Position numbers and translations under genes: made by a program. A stretch of 64,000 nucleotides of DNA. It comes from Cercis canadensis (lineage: Eukaryota > Streptophyta > Magnoliopsida > Fabales > Fabaceae). The DNA is taken from positions 30,718 to 94,717 of the forward strand of contig QAOA01007694.1 in assembly GCA_003255065.1 (NCBI GenBank), written 5' to 3'. Positions 1-10,367 of the stretch are shown here, piece by piece. The notes below the pieces were generated by a model, which searched no databases, had not been told where the DNA came from, and was given only the letters and a program-made list of their open reading frames with translations. The stretch's first letter is position 1. Each line of letters begins with the position of its first letter.

Positions 1-2770
1 TACATGAAAAACCAAAAGAATAGAGGAAAAGGACAAAGATTACCTAAAGTTCTTCAAGAAATTCACTCATTCTTGCTCAAAATGGTTGAGCCCGCCTTCA
101 AGAAGCTTAAACCTCATTTGATTTCTCATTTTCTTCTCAAAAATAGGAAGAACAACTCAAGAACACTTTGAGGTTTCTCAAGCTTTCACCCTTTCTCTCT
201 TTATTTTCTCTCAACTTAGCTCTTTTGATATTTTTTTTTTCTCTCAAATCTCTATCCCTCTTTGTGTTTCACCTTGGGCAGCATCATTTGTGAGGCTCTC
301 TCCTTTTTTTTTTCTTAAGCAATCAGCTCTCTCAACTTGGAGAGCAAGTTGAGGGTAGTTTGGTCCTTTCCTACCCCTTTTGCACCTTCCTCCCACTTTC
401 CTATAGCCTTGCCATATGAAAAATCTAATAATTATTCTCCAAAATGCCCTAGCCAAATTACACACTTCAGTCCCTCCAAGTTGTATTTTTATTTCATGCA
501 AAAATAAGGTTAAGGAGCCCTCCATTAGCAATTTTCCCAAAATTGCCTAGCACAAGCCACTTCCATGAAGCTTTCTTGAGGCTAAATCTTTTCACTTATG
601 CTTTGGAATATTCCTTAAACCCTAGCTAAAATCTTTCAGATTTTTAATCATATTAATCCAATTTTTTGCTAAAATAAAACAAGAAACCCTAAAAGAAAGC
701 TTCTTGGCACTTGCAAGGCACATGCAACATCCCTTCTCTTGATATTTTGCCAAAATGTTAATGAAACTCTTCTCCATTAGCTTGGTCGAAAATCACTTCT
801 AAAATTCCTACAAAATTATTTTATTTTTGATTAAAAATAAAAGACATAAAACCCTAATGGGCCAAATTAGGTCAAAGTGAGCACAAAGGGCTCTCAACCT
901 TGGACCAAAATTGGTCCAATTGAATCCAAATAAAATCTCAAATATATTAAATAGTCCAGTAATCATTTTTCATTTATTTGGACCAAAACATTTGGAAAAC
1001 AAAAGATCGGATGGGTCCGAAGGCTCACAAACTAGGATTTTAGTAAAATGAGTCAAGCCCAAAACATGAATTTTGACATAAAATCACTAAAAGCCAAGGA
1101 AATTATAATCTTTATGTCCAAACAAAGTATTTTAAGAAAATCAAATGGTCCCAAACTCAATTTTTTTATTTTTTTTTAAAAAAGGGCCAAAGGGCCTCCT
1201 AACTTGGGTTAAAATGAAGTGGGTCAATGCTTAAAGACAAAAACTTTGATACAAAAGCTAAAAGAGGCCTTAAAGACCTCAAAATCAAATTTTCTATTTG
1301 AAAACATAAATTTTCTCTTTCAAAAAACATGTAACACCTCCGGACAAAATACGGTGTCTACACCGTCTTTGTCATGTTCTTTTCTTTTGAAAAATTTAAT
1401 TCAATTCAAATAAAAAAAGAACTGATAGAAAAAAAAAAAAACAAGTTTCCTAATCCCCTTCTCCTATCGGTCCTAGTTCACCCTTATGATGTAAAATAAT
1501 TTTGCTCTTTTTTCAAAATTTTCCTCTCTTCTTTTGGTTTCATTTGAATACCTAAAATTGAAAGCCAATAGAAAATCCATGTAATCCTTGTGTCACTTTC
1601 TTATTGGTTCTAAACCACCTCAATGATGTAAAAATGATTTTTGTCCTTTTTCAAAATTTTCTTTCACAAAAATGAAAATAGGATCAAGAAATAATAAAGT
1701 GAAAATGGGATAAAGGGATGGTCCAGATCACATTTTAGAAAGAAATGGGCTAGGCTAGATACAATTGGACTAATGCATCTCTTTTTCTCTCTCTTTTTTT
1801 TTTTTTTTTTAATTACACAAGTTTCAAGCCCAAAAATAAAATGAAAATAAAATTAAAGCAATTTGTTGATGTAATCTTAAAAGAAAACTATTTTTGCAGT
1901 GTATGAAATTTTGACAAATACCAAGATACAAGACAAAGAAAAGTTTATTATTATTATTATTATTTTGTAACTTCAATAAAATAAAAGGTAGTCTGGACAA
2001 AATATGCTATCTACATCCATTACTCATTCTGCTCTATTATTGTTTATTAGTTGCATATTTATTATTTATTTTTATGTTGATTGTTCGTTCTCCTTACAGC
2101 GAAGTGCAATCTATAGAGAAGCGATGGACTTTGAGTTGGAGGACTTCGATTCAAATGGCAAAGTTGGCACCGATTGAACTGCTGACACCTCCACCTCTCC
2201 TCAAGTCCCTCATCTCTCTAAGCTCCAATCCACCATTAGCGGCATGTCTTGAGATGGAAAGGATGAGCCGATGACTGTGGCTTTTGTGACCTTGGTGGAT
2301 AACTAAAGACAAAGGGGATGGGCTAAACGTTTTTTTTTCCCTTTTTTTTCTAAAAATTTTCAATCAAAAATTGTTAATGATCTATTTTGTTAATGAAATT
2401 AATTTCATTCTAAAAAGAAAAATTTACCTATTACTCACTCTTAAAAAAAAACTTGCCCATTAATTAGATAGGTTGCATTATAAGAGAATTGCAATTAGTA
2501 GTACCAAAAATTAAAATAAAATACAATAAATTGTTCTATGTAACTTAATTTAAAATAACTTTGAAGACATGAGATGGCATTAGTGATCTTATTTTAACAT
2601 GAATTATTATAACTTTATTTTATTCAAATTATTATTGTAATATTGAAATATTTCTTTTGTCATAATATTTTGTTTGGACAATTTTACAATTGTATTACTC
2701 CCTTATGAGTTTTGCTAAGAATAATTAACACTAGTTCAAGGTGAAATATATCTTTTATATTTCTTCTAAT
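1..2770. other. AT-rich non-coding DNA, no gene seen
   Basis: No reading frame here shows a recognisable domain or coding character. Two related short strings, GGACAAAATACGGTGTCTA at 1342-1360 and GGACAAAATATGCTATCTAC at 1995-2014, resemble the 3' ends of plant Gypsy LTRs of the Tat type, and the stretch around 840-1050 has the 'gggccaa/ttggaccaaa' wording also seen near 63400-63700. It may therefore be old LTR sequence, but no inverted ends or target duplication could be found. Poly-T and poly-A runs are common (1788-1811, 1425-1441). Confidence 0.5.
1945..1964. repeat. (TTA)n microsatellite
   Basis: About six perfect TTA units, read directly. It lies just upstream of the second GGACAAAATA-type string. 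Confidence 0.9.
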
Positions 2771-2778
2771 TAAATATT

Positions 2779-2788
2779 AATTAATTAA

Positions 2789-2834
<46 letters not shown>
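2779..2834. repeat. (TTAA)n then (AT)n microsatellite
   Basis: Three to four TTAA units run into about 20 perfect AT dinucleotides. It is a simple-sequence repeat likely to vary in length between individuals. Confidence 0.95.
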
Positions 2835-2838
<4 letters not shown>

Positions 2839-2895
2839 GAATTTTCTTCAACTTGAACTTATTTATGAATTCTTAATTAGGCATTTTTTTTAATC

Positions 2896-3211
2896 TACTA
2901 AGTCCCAATAGATTAATGTATCTCTAATTTGGAATTGAATCTAAAATAAAATTCTTCTAATCCATGACTTGATCTTCTTTCATATTGATTAAGACCAAAT
3001 TGAGCATTTTCCACAAATTGGGCATCTCCTAGTTTACTAAGGCCTAATAGATTAATGCATTCCTAATTAGGAATTGAACCTAAAATAAAATTCTTCTAAT
3101 CCATTACTTGTTCTTTTTTCATAGTAATTAAGACTAAATTAGGCATTTTTCACAAATTGGGCATTTCCTAGTTTACTAAGGCCCAATAGATTAATGTAAC
3201 TCTAATTAGAA
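2896..3211. repeat. 138-bp tandem repeat, left part
   Basis: Successive units begin with ACTAAGTCCCAATAG (2896), ACTAAGGCCTAATAG (about 3035) and ACTAAGGCCCAATAG (about 3173), giving a period near 138 bp. Each unit carries the phrase 'attcttctaatccat.acttg' followed by 'attaagac.aaatt'. The third unit is cut at 3211 by the CACTA element and resumes at 9410. Confidence 0.8.
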
Positions 3212-3236
3212 CACTACAAGAAAACAAAGATTTTCT
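3212..3236 (+). repeat. CACTA left terminal inverted repeat
   Basis: 25 bp starting CACTACAAGAAAAC; it matches the reverse complement of 9385-9409 at 24 of 25 positions. Family knowledge: the ends are the transposase (TNPD-type) recognition and cleavage sites. Confidence 0.95.
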
Positions 3237-3640
3237 CACGGAATTTCTCTCAGACTAAAAGTCCGCGAGAAATTCTCCTGGAAATCACGAATATTTCTCT
3301 TGGAATTACAGTGAGAAAAATTTCTTATGGATAGTTGTTGCGAAATTTTTATCTATGAGAAAAATCCGCAAGAACTCCGAGAGAAAAACTAAGAGAATAT
3401 GGCGGGAATTGTTTCTTGTAGACCAAAATTTGTGAGAAATTCCTTATGGAATTTCATTCAAGATTTCTCGCAGACTGTGTCCAAGAGAAACAAAACAATC
3501 ATTTTGGTGTAGATGTTTCTCACGGAATTTGTCCATGAGAATCAAAACATACCATTTAAATTAAGCGGGTTTCTAAAATCTGTTTCTCAGAGATTTTGTC
3601 TGTGAGAAACTTTGTGAGAAATCTGAGTTTTCTTTTGCTT
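3237..3640. repeat. CACTA left subterminal repeat array
   Basis: Many short copies, in both orientations, of TTTCTCACGGA / TCCGTGAGAAA and variants such as TTTCTCGCAGA (for example near 3232, 3462, 3517 and 3584). In En/Spm such subterminal repeats bind the accessory protein TNPA. The role here is inferred from position and motif density. Confidence 0.8.
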
Positions 3641-3647
3641 CCCACAC

Positions 3648-6327
3648 TGAGCCTCCTGCTCGGATTATCGTGTTCCAACAAAATTAATACTGAACCCCTA
3701 TAAAGAGTGCAATATAGGACTAATCCGGATCATCACTCAAAGAATGCAATGATTAATTGACAATTTCAAGATTACAAATTGGGGATTTTCAAGCACAAAT
3801 TATATTACCAAATGTAAGTTGCAGAATTAAACAGAGATTAAATCAATCAATAAAAACACAACCTAACTAGACATCCCTCAAGAATTGGTTTGATTTATCC
3901 TAGACCAAACATGACTAATCAATTCTTAATGTGTTTGCTAATTGATTTTAGTTATAACCGAGATCTCTACATGATAACTAAGTATTCTTACTGAACTATC
4001 ATTTAGAATTCGGTTAGCAACACGCATTACAAATCTTTGAAATCGCACAGAACAAGCAATCAATTATTAACATAAAACCGAACATCAATTAACGTATTTC
4101 CTCTGGTTTCATTGATCGGAATTATCGCTAATCCGATTAAATTAAACTGAATCCCCTAAATATAATGCAATAGAGGGCATGATTCGGGAAGTCTCTCACA
4201 AGGAATGCAATGTGTAATTAATAATTTCAAGTTTAAGAACAGGGGATTTTTTAAACAAGATTATAATAGTAAATTGCAGAATTAAACAAGGATTAATGCA
4301 ATTGATTAAATGCGTAACATAGTTAGACATCCATCAAAAACCGGTTTGATTCATCCTAGATTAACATGAATGATTAAGTCCTAATGCAACACTACTAATT
4401 GAGTTTAATCACAACTGAAATCTCTAATTATGATCAATTGTTCCTATTGAGTTATCACTCAGGATTCGATTAACCACATACAATCACTAATCTTGTAATC
4501 ACAAAGACTAAGCAATTAATGATTAATCTAAAAACTTAACATCAATTAGCATAGCATAGCTTCTCTAAATTCTAACCACAGATTAAAGATTGATCAATCT
4601 AAATTCTATTTCTTACTTCAATATCCATATAAATCACAAAGATCTCCATGAATTCATACAAAGATTAAAGCAAGGCAAAAATTCAAAGAAGAAGAAATTG
4701 CATTAAGTTTAATCCAATTAAGAACATAATCTCAAAATCAAAACCGAATTTAATCAGGAGTCTAACTTGGTTACAAGGATTCTACTCCTCCATGGTCATG
4801 AAATCCAAGCTCCAATGGAGAAGTGCAGTCATAAATCAAAGAGCTCCAGAACTTTTAAGAGAGAAAACAAAAGCTGCCTAAAAACTGTCTACTTACAATT
4901 ATGAAAATGCTGCCTCCTTTAACCTAATTATAACATCAGAAATTTAGTGCACACCCAAAATACCCTTAACCTAGGTTTAATCCTCTGGACCTCAGCTTCA
5001 AATGGGCTCTGGTTTGGGCCTAAATTGAGGGAATTAAGCCCAATTAACTCTTAAGAGGTCTCTGGACTAATCATCCAGATTCGATGGTAAATAAGACCAT
5101 CAAAACGACATAATTTGGAGAACCGGTCTTCACAACAATTTCAGATCTGCATTTTAGCTTTCCAATGAAACCAGTTTCAAGTCCATACGAAATCTACGAC
5201 CCATGTTATGATCCAAACTCTGCATGCAGGTCAGAATCCAGTGGTAGCATCTCTGCTCTGACTTTCGGGTCAAATTTGACCCACTGAACATCCGAATTGG
5301 CCTTGGAGGTCTGAATGAAAGTTATAGATAATCCTCTTAGATTTCCTACAAGGAAAGATTCATAATTTTTAGACATACAGAACTAAAGATATACTCGAAA
5401 TATAGAAATAGTATCAAAACCCTAATAATGCTGAATGAAACAATTAAGCCCAATATGAACCCAAACTTATGGAATAAGGCCAAGCCCACTCAATTAAGCA
5501 CTAAAGGAGATTTAAGACACTAAATATGAGGGTTAATTACTGTATGAAAAATGTAATTATCATTCATGCAATAGAATAAAGATTCATTAACTTCAATCCT
5601 ATTTCAAACATAAATCTCTATATATCCATACAGAAATCAAGGCATAGCAAAAACCAAAGAAGAATTACATTAAGCTTGAATAAAATAAATACAAGGTCTC
5701 AAAACCAAACCAAATCCAATCCGGAGTCTAGCTCGGTTACAAAATCTTTACTCCTCCATGGTCATCAAATCTGAGCTCCATTGGAAGGGATAGAACAATG
5801 TCGTGCCTCCAGAAAATGAAAAAATAACTAACTCCCTCTCCTCCTTTCTGTCTACCCTATTTTTGGATCTATAACCACCTCAACTAAATTCCTAAATTGC
5901 CCCTCCATGTGAAAATATTCTCTTACTCCTTAGCTTCAAAATGACTCCTCATTTGCATTAATTGAACTTCAGATGAGGGAAATGGGCCCGAATAAGTGGT
6001 CTCAGCCCATAAATCCAAATGCTGAATTTCTACGGGTCAGGGCACCACTAAGATGCCTCCGGATGGAAAATTGGTCTTCACATGAATTGTAGCTCTGTGT
6101 CTTAGCTTTCCTACAAGACCAAAATCATAATTTTTAGAGATCATAAGCTCGAGATAAACCAAAAATACCAAGATAGGATCAAAATGACAATGCTGAATGA
6201 AAAATACTAAAGTCCAAAATGGAACCCAACTCATAAAATATGGCCTAAGTCATGAAATTAAACATAGGAGAGGATGAAAAACACTAGGTATGAGGGTCAA
6301 ATAATATATAAAAATATTTGTTTATCA
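3648..6327 (-). mobile_element. LTR-derived block (TGATGAGC family), duplicated internally, nested in the CACTA
   Basis: On the minus strand this block matches the LTR-like sequences at 10890-12154 and 29668-31099: shared landmarks are the 'gaccggttctcc' phrase, 'ttgttcatggaggg', and the 'cctaattt.aggctcttaaatctc' start. It is not a single copy. Segments 3660-4115 and 4116-4560 are diverged direct repeats, and 5563-6327 repeats much of 4595-5562. Both repeat ends finish in TTATCA (5557-5562 and 6322-6327), like the TTCATCA terminus of the solo copy. No target duplication was found. It probably reflects insertion followed by unequal recombination (inference). No coding sequence is seen in it. 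Confidence 0.65.
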
Positions 6328-7580
6328 CCTCCCTCATTTCAAACTTCCTCAAATTCCTACCATCTCGATTTTTCTCCCTAGGCGTGCTCTGAATTAGTTC
6401 TCCTGTTAGTTTCCGGCATTTTTGGGTGGCGGCAAGTGATGTTTGGAGAGGATCCTTCTTCCATTCAAAGCTTTGGAGTTGAGGTATGTCAAAATGTTCC
6501 AATTTTTTCTCTCAATTTTTCTTTGTTAGTGTGGGAATCTTGGTTTAGTTTTTTTTTTTTTTGTTGATTTTTAGTTTACTTTTATTGTATATTGATTATG
6601 GATAGCTATTAGCATAGATTAAGCACTTGGTTTATGGTTTAGTTTGATGTTAGAGAATTATGTTGAAATCTGAATTGAAATGTTCAAATTGGAGTAGATG
6701 TAGAATTTTGTTGTTCAAATTTCTTTAAGGCTTTTGATCTATGATGTATTTAGAGTGTTTGGATGAATTTTTAGAATTATTTTGGATGAATTTCAATTTT
6801 ATGGTGTTTAAGGCTAAATTTAATTAATTAAATTCTGTATGATATTGTTGAGATTTGGACAAATTTCTTTGGGGCTTTTGTTGAATGCTGGATGACCACA
6901 TTTGTATAATTTTTTTTTATTTTTTCAAAAATATTTAGGGTTAATTGAAATTTTTAAGAGTTTATGGTTTATAATTAAGTTAATTAAAATTATATATGTA
7001 TGTGATTGATGAAGTTATAATTTAGATTTTGATGCATGTATGTAATTGATTTAGAGTAATTAGGAATTGATGGATTTAATTTGATGCATGTATGAAATTC
7101 ATGTAAAAGGAGTTTGGGTGACAAATTGCGAAATTGTCATATAATTAAAATCTATGAAAGATGTACATTAGAGTTATGTCGGATATGTTACGCTAAAATA
7201 GAAACCTGTCTAAGAGTTAATCGTATAAGATTAACTTTCAGATAATCCCTTATTTGAGGATTGTTCTTGGAGTAGTTGTTCTACTAATATGACCGTAAAG
7301 CTTAGGGAGTAACTAGTTCAAGTAAATTTTGAAGCACCTATCTTTTATTTCTACGGGTACATATTTATGCTAGTGGAACAATATAATTTGTGTGCTTGGA
7401 GAACAATGTGAAGGTGCTGCAAAATTTTTTTGAACTATTTACTCCCTATAAGTTTCTACTAGTGATGGAACACACTTGAAGAATGTGATAGAAGCTATAC
7501 CCATGCAACTAAGTCCTTTTGAAGAATTATATAGGAAAACATTAACAATTTAATTTTTTTTTTTCGAATATTGAAGGAAT
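6328..7580. other. Non-coding interior of the CACTA element
   Basis: AT-rich, with no convincing reading frame. It lies directly upstream of the transposase remnant and may have held its promoter and 5' leader (inference). The interior from 8673 to about 9040 is similarly empty. Confidence 0.6.
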
Positions 7581-8672
7581 ATGGATATTCCTGAATATCG
7601 TCGTTGGATATACAATAAACTTCATCCAAACACTAAGGTTGTTACATATGAGTTTTATACAAGTGTTGAGGAATTTATTCAATTTGCTAGTGCACTTAAT
7701 ATCTATATTGAAGAAGGAAAGTTTAGATGCCTATGTGTTAAATGTAAATGCTGAAAGTTTCAGGGATCAGATGATATATGGATGCATCTATATATGAAAT
7801 TTTTTATGGAGGATTACTATTATTAGGATAATCATGGAGAGGTTCATGCACCGTTGGTCCCAATTGATGTTCAAAACCAATATTTCGATCTGTATAGGCA
7901 TATGGTTATGGATGCTGCTAGACCATCTTTCGAAATAGAGTATATAGCATAGGAGGATCATAATCCAAATTCGGCTAAGTTTTATGATATGTTGATGGTC
8001 ACATAGTCTCCATTATGGAATGGATGTCAAACATACTATGTGCTTTCAATGGTTGCTAGATTGTTAAGCATCAAGTTAGACTATAATATTGTAGAGGCAT
8101 GTATCGATGACTTTATCACATTGATAAGTAAGATATTAAAAGAAATAATTGAGATAGAATATACCGGTTCATATGTTAAGCGATTATTACTCTTTAATTG
8201 CAAATGGTTTGATCCTTCTAGTATGGGGACAAGGAGTTATTCGAAACATGGATTTGTGGAGGTAATTTCTAATAGAACATACAAAGGGGATGACCATTTC
8301 ATCTTCACTTAACAAGTGGAGAAAGTTTATTTTGCACCTTTTCCACGCACAACTCCTAACAATTGTGGTTGGTTACATGTGATTAAAACCAAGGCTAGGC
8401 ACACAATTGATGCCTCATATGCTCCTTTCCAACACGTACCCCATCGCTCTCTAGAGTTGATTGTTGATGATTATTAGAATCACCAAGATTTGCAAGATAA
8501 CACTGCAACTGCTTTTGAGGAAGTGGACATACCAGTAAATTAGAATTTTGTAACTGAAATTGATGATGACATAGAAGAAGTTGGTGAAGAAGTGGAAGAA
8601 GATGATTACAATATTACTAATTGGGAAACCAAGGAGGATCATTCCAGTGATTATGTATTAGAAAGCGATTAA
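7581..8672 (+). pseudogene. CACTA transposase (TNP2/TnpD-type) remnant: N-terminal domain joined to C-terminal DUF4216
   Basis: One reading frame opens with ATG at 7581. It encodes a Transpos_assoc-like N-terminus: MDIPEYRRWIY, then a FRCLCVKCKC cysteine cluster, a WMHLYMK segment and a final HGE. From about 7900 it resembles the start of the transposase core (FYDMLM..SPLWNGC, then LSMVARLLSIKLDYNIVEAC). Around 8145 it passes directly into a DUF4216-like C-terminus (EYTGSYVKRLLLFNCKWFD, then FVEVISNRTYKGDDHFIFT) and an acidic tail ending at 8672. The catalytic region that normally lies between is absent, presumably by deletion. In-frame stops lie at 7752, 7824, 7950, 8004, 8310 and 8475. These proteins are normally 700-1100 residues; about 360 codons remain. 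Confidence 0.85.
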
Positions 8673-9039
8673 TATAACACAGGTTCAATATGCATATTTT
8701 TTCATTACTTATGTATTGTTAATTACATGTCATTGTATTTGTATGTTGCTTAATTAATTGTTATCTTTTCTGTTAACTAATGTGTTACACTATTCTGTCA
8801 CAGAGCCCCTCTAACTACATCCTATCACCTAGCTCCTCCTTACAAGGCATTTTGTCACAAAGCCTTTTGTATAGATTATTGACAAATTAACATTACATTT
8901 TAAGTACTTTTTATTTCATTTCAAGATTTCTTTGATATATACTAAATTTATGTGCATTTTCTTCTTCTACTACTCTTTCTGTTGTATCTTATGCACTTTG
9001 AATTTTGGGAGAAAATCAAACTGTGAAGTTAAATTTTGG

Positions 9040-9384
9040 TACAAATTCTCGCAGAATTTCTCATGGATTTATTTCGTGAGAAACCTTTTACAAAAAACTC
9101 AAATATGCAACTTTTCTCTGGAAACTTCTGTGAGATATTTCTCACGGATTAAGTCCATGAGAAACTCTACGACATAGTCGTGAGAATGGATCATGAAATT
9201 TCTTGCATTTTTTCTCACAGAAAAATCAAAGTTTCTCATTAATGTATTCCGCGAGAAAATTTCTCAGAGTTCCTTTTCCATGAGAAATACAGTGTGTCAC
9301 ATGGGTTTTTCTGACACTTCAGAATCTGTGTGAAACACGTTTCTCACGAATTTTTTTGGGTGTTTCTCACAAATTTTGTTCACA
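9040..9384. repeat. CACTA right subterminal repeat array
   Basis: Dense copies of TTTCTCACGGA, TTTCTCATGGA and reverse complements, mirroring the left end and running up to the right inverted repeat. Confidence 0.8.
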
Positions 9385-9409
9385 AGAAAATCCTTGTTTT
9401 CTTGTAGTG
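9385..9409 (-). repeat. CACTA right terminal inverted repeat
   Basis: The reverse complement starts CACTACAAGAAAACAAGG. It is followed by GAA, the same 3 bp that precedes the left end. Confidence 0.95.
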
Positions 9410-9575
9410 GAAGTTGAATATAGAGTGTAATTCTTCTAATACATTACTTGATATTTTTCCATGGTAATTAAGACCAAATTTTAAAAAAAATCACTATTTG
9501 GGAATTGAACCTAAAGTGAAAAATTTCTAAACCATTACTTAGTCTTCTCCATGGTGATTAAGACTAAAATGAGTT
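9410..9575. repeat. 138-bp tandem repeat, right part
   Basis: Resumes the unit cut at 3211 ('ttgaatatagagtgtaattcttctaat', then 'attaagaccaaatt') and starts one more diverged unit. Joining 3211 to 9413 restores the unit, so this was the insertion target. The rest up to 10359 is AT-rich with poly-T tracts and no gene. Confidence 0.75.
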
Positions 9576-10367
9576 AGTTATATTGATTACTATATGTCAT
9601 GAAATTTTTCTTTGGAAGTATAATATGGAGAAAGAACATTATGTGTAAAAAAAAAGTTGTAGTGTTTTCTAAAATCTAAGTACCACTAAGGTGCACCTAA
9701 ATGCAGTACTTTAGTGATAACTTAAACTAATATCATAATGAAGCACGAAAAACATTAAATGATAAACAAAGAAAAGAAAATAATTTTAGTATAAAATATT
9801 ATTTTTATTTATCGATAATTATCTATTTATTCTAATAACAAGAACAAGAGAGGAATTAGCATAATAGATTTCTAAACTTAAAAATTAATATTCTCTATTA
9901 TCAAAAAGAATTGATAACTTCATTCTCATTCATTAAGATTTCATTTTTTTTTTTTTTTTGCGTTAAAGGATTCGTTTCAAAGAGATTTAATTCTTTATAT
10001 TTTCATTTTTCATTTTTAGCTTTTTGTTTGGTATGATACATTGAGGTTTTTTTTTTTTTTTCTTTTTAGAAAATTTGATATATTGAAGGGAGTTTTTTTC
10101 CCCCCCTAATATAGTTGTTAAATCTTAGAACCCAAAATCTTTAGCTACATTAAGTTGAGTGTATTTGCATATTTATCTTCTCTACAACAGCATGAACAAA
10201 GCAAAAGTGATCGGAAAATTTTATGGGCGATAACAAAAAATAAAGAAACTATTGTGGTTGAAAGAAACAAAATAGTCTGAGGCTTTTTCATAATTTCATT
10301 AATCACTTCTCCACCCAATTTGTCTGTTTCTCATTACATTTCACCAATGGGCAATCATTCTCATAAC

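Larger units (their letters stand above)
3212..9409 (+). mobile_element. CACTA (En/Spm-type) DNA transposon, internally deleted, probably non-autonomous
   Basis: The element starts CACTACAAGAAAAC and ends GTTTTCTTGTAGTG, the classic CACTA terminus. The 25-bp terminal inverted repeats (3212-3236 and 9385-9409) differ at one base. The flanking 3 bp are GAA on both sides (3209-3211 and 9410-9412), the 3-bp target duplication expected of this superfamily. Subterminal arrays of TTTCTCACGGA-like motifs lie inside each end. The interior holds a nested LTR-derived block (3648-6327), AT-rich sequence without a gene (6328-7580), a decayed transposase on the plus strand (7581-8672), and non-coding DNA to about 9040. 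The transposase core is missing and six or more stops interrupt the remnant, so the element cannot supply its own enzyme. It could only have moved with help from another copy. Confidence 0.95.

Noticed and set aside
244..540. 98-codon minus-strand reading frame near the left edge
   Set aside because: No domain, low-complexity surroundings, no support as a gene.
2779..2834. Possible matrix-attachment or origin-like AT tract
   Set aside because: Only a simple AT microsatellite; no other supporting feature.
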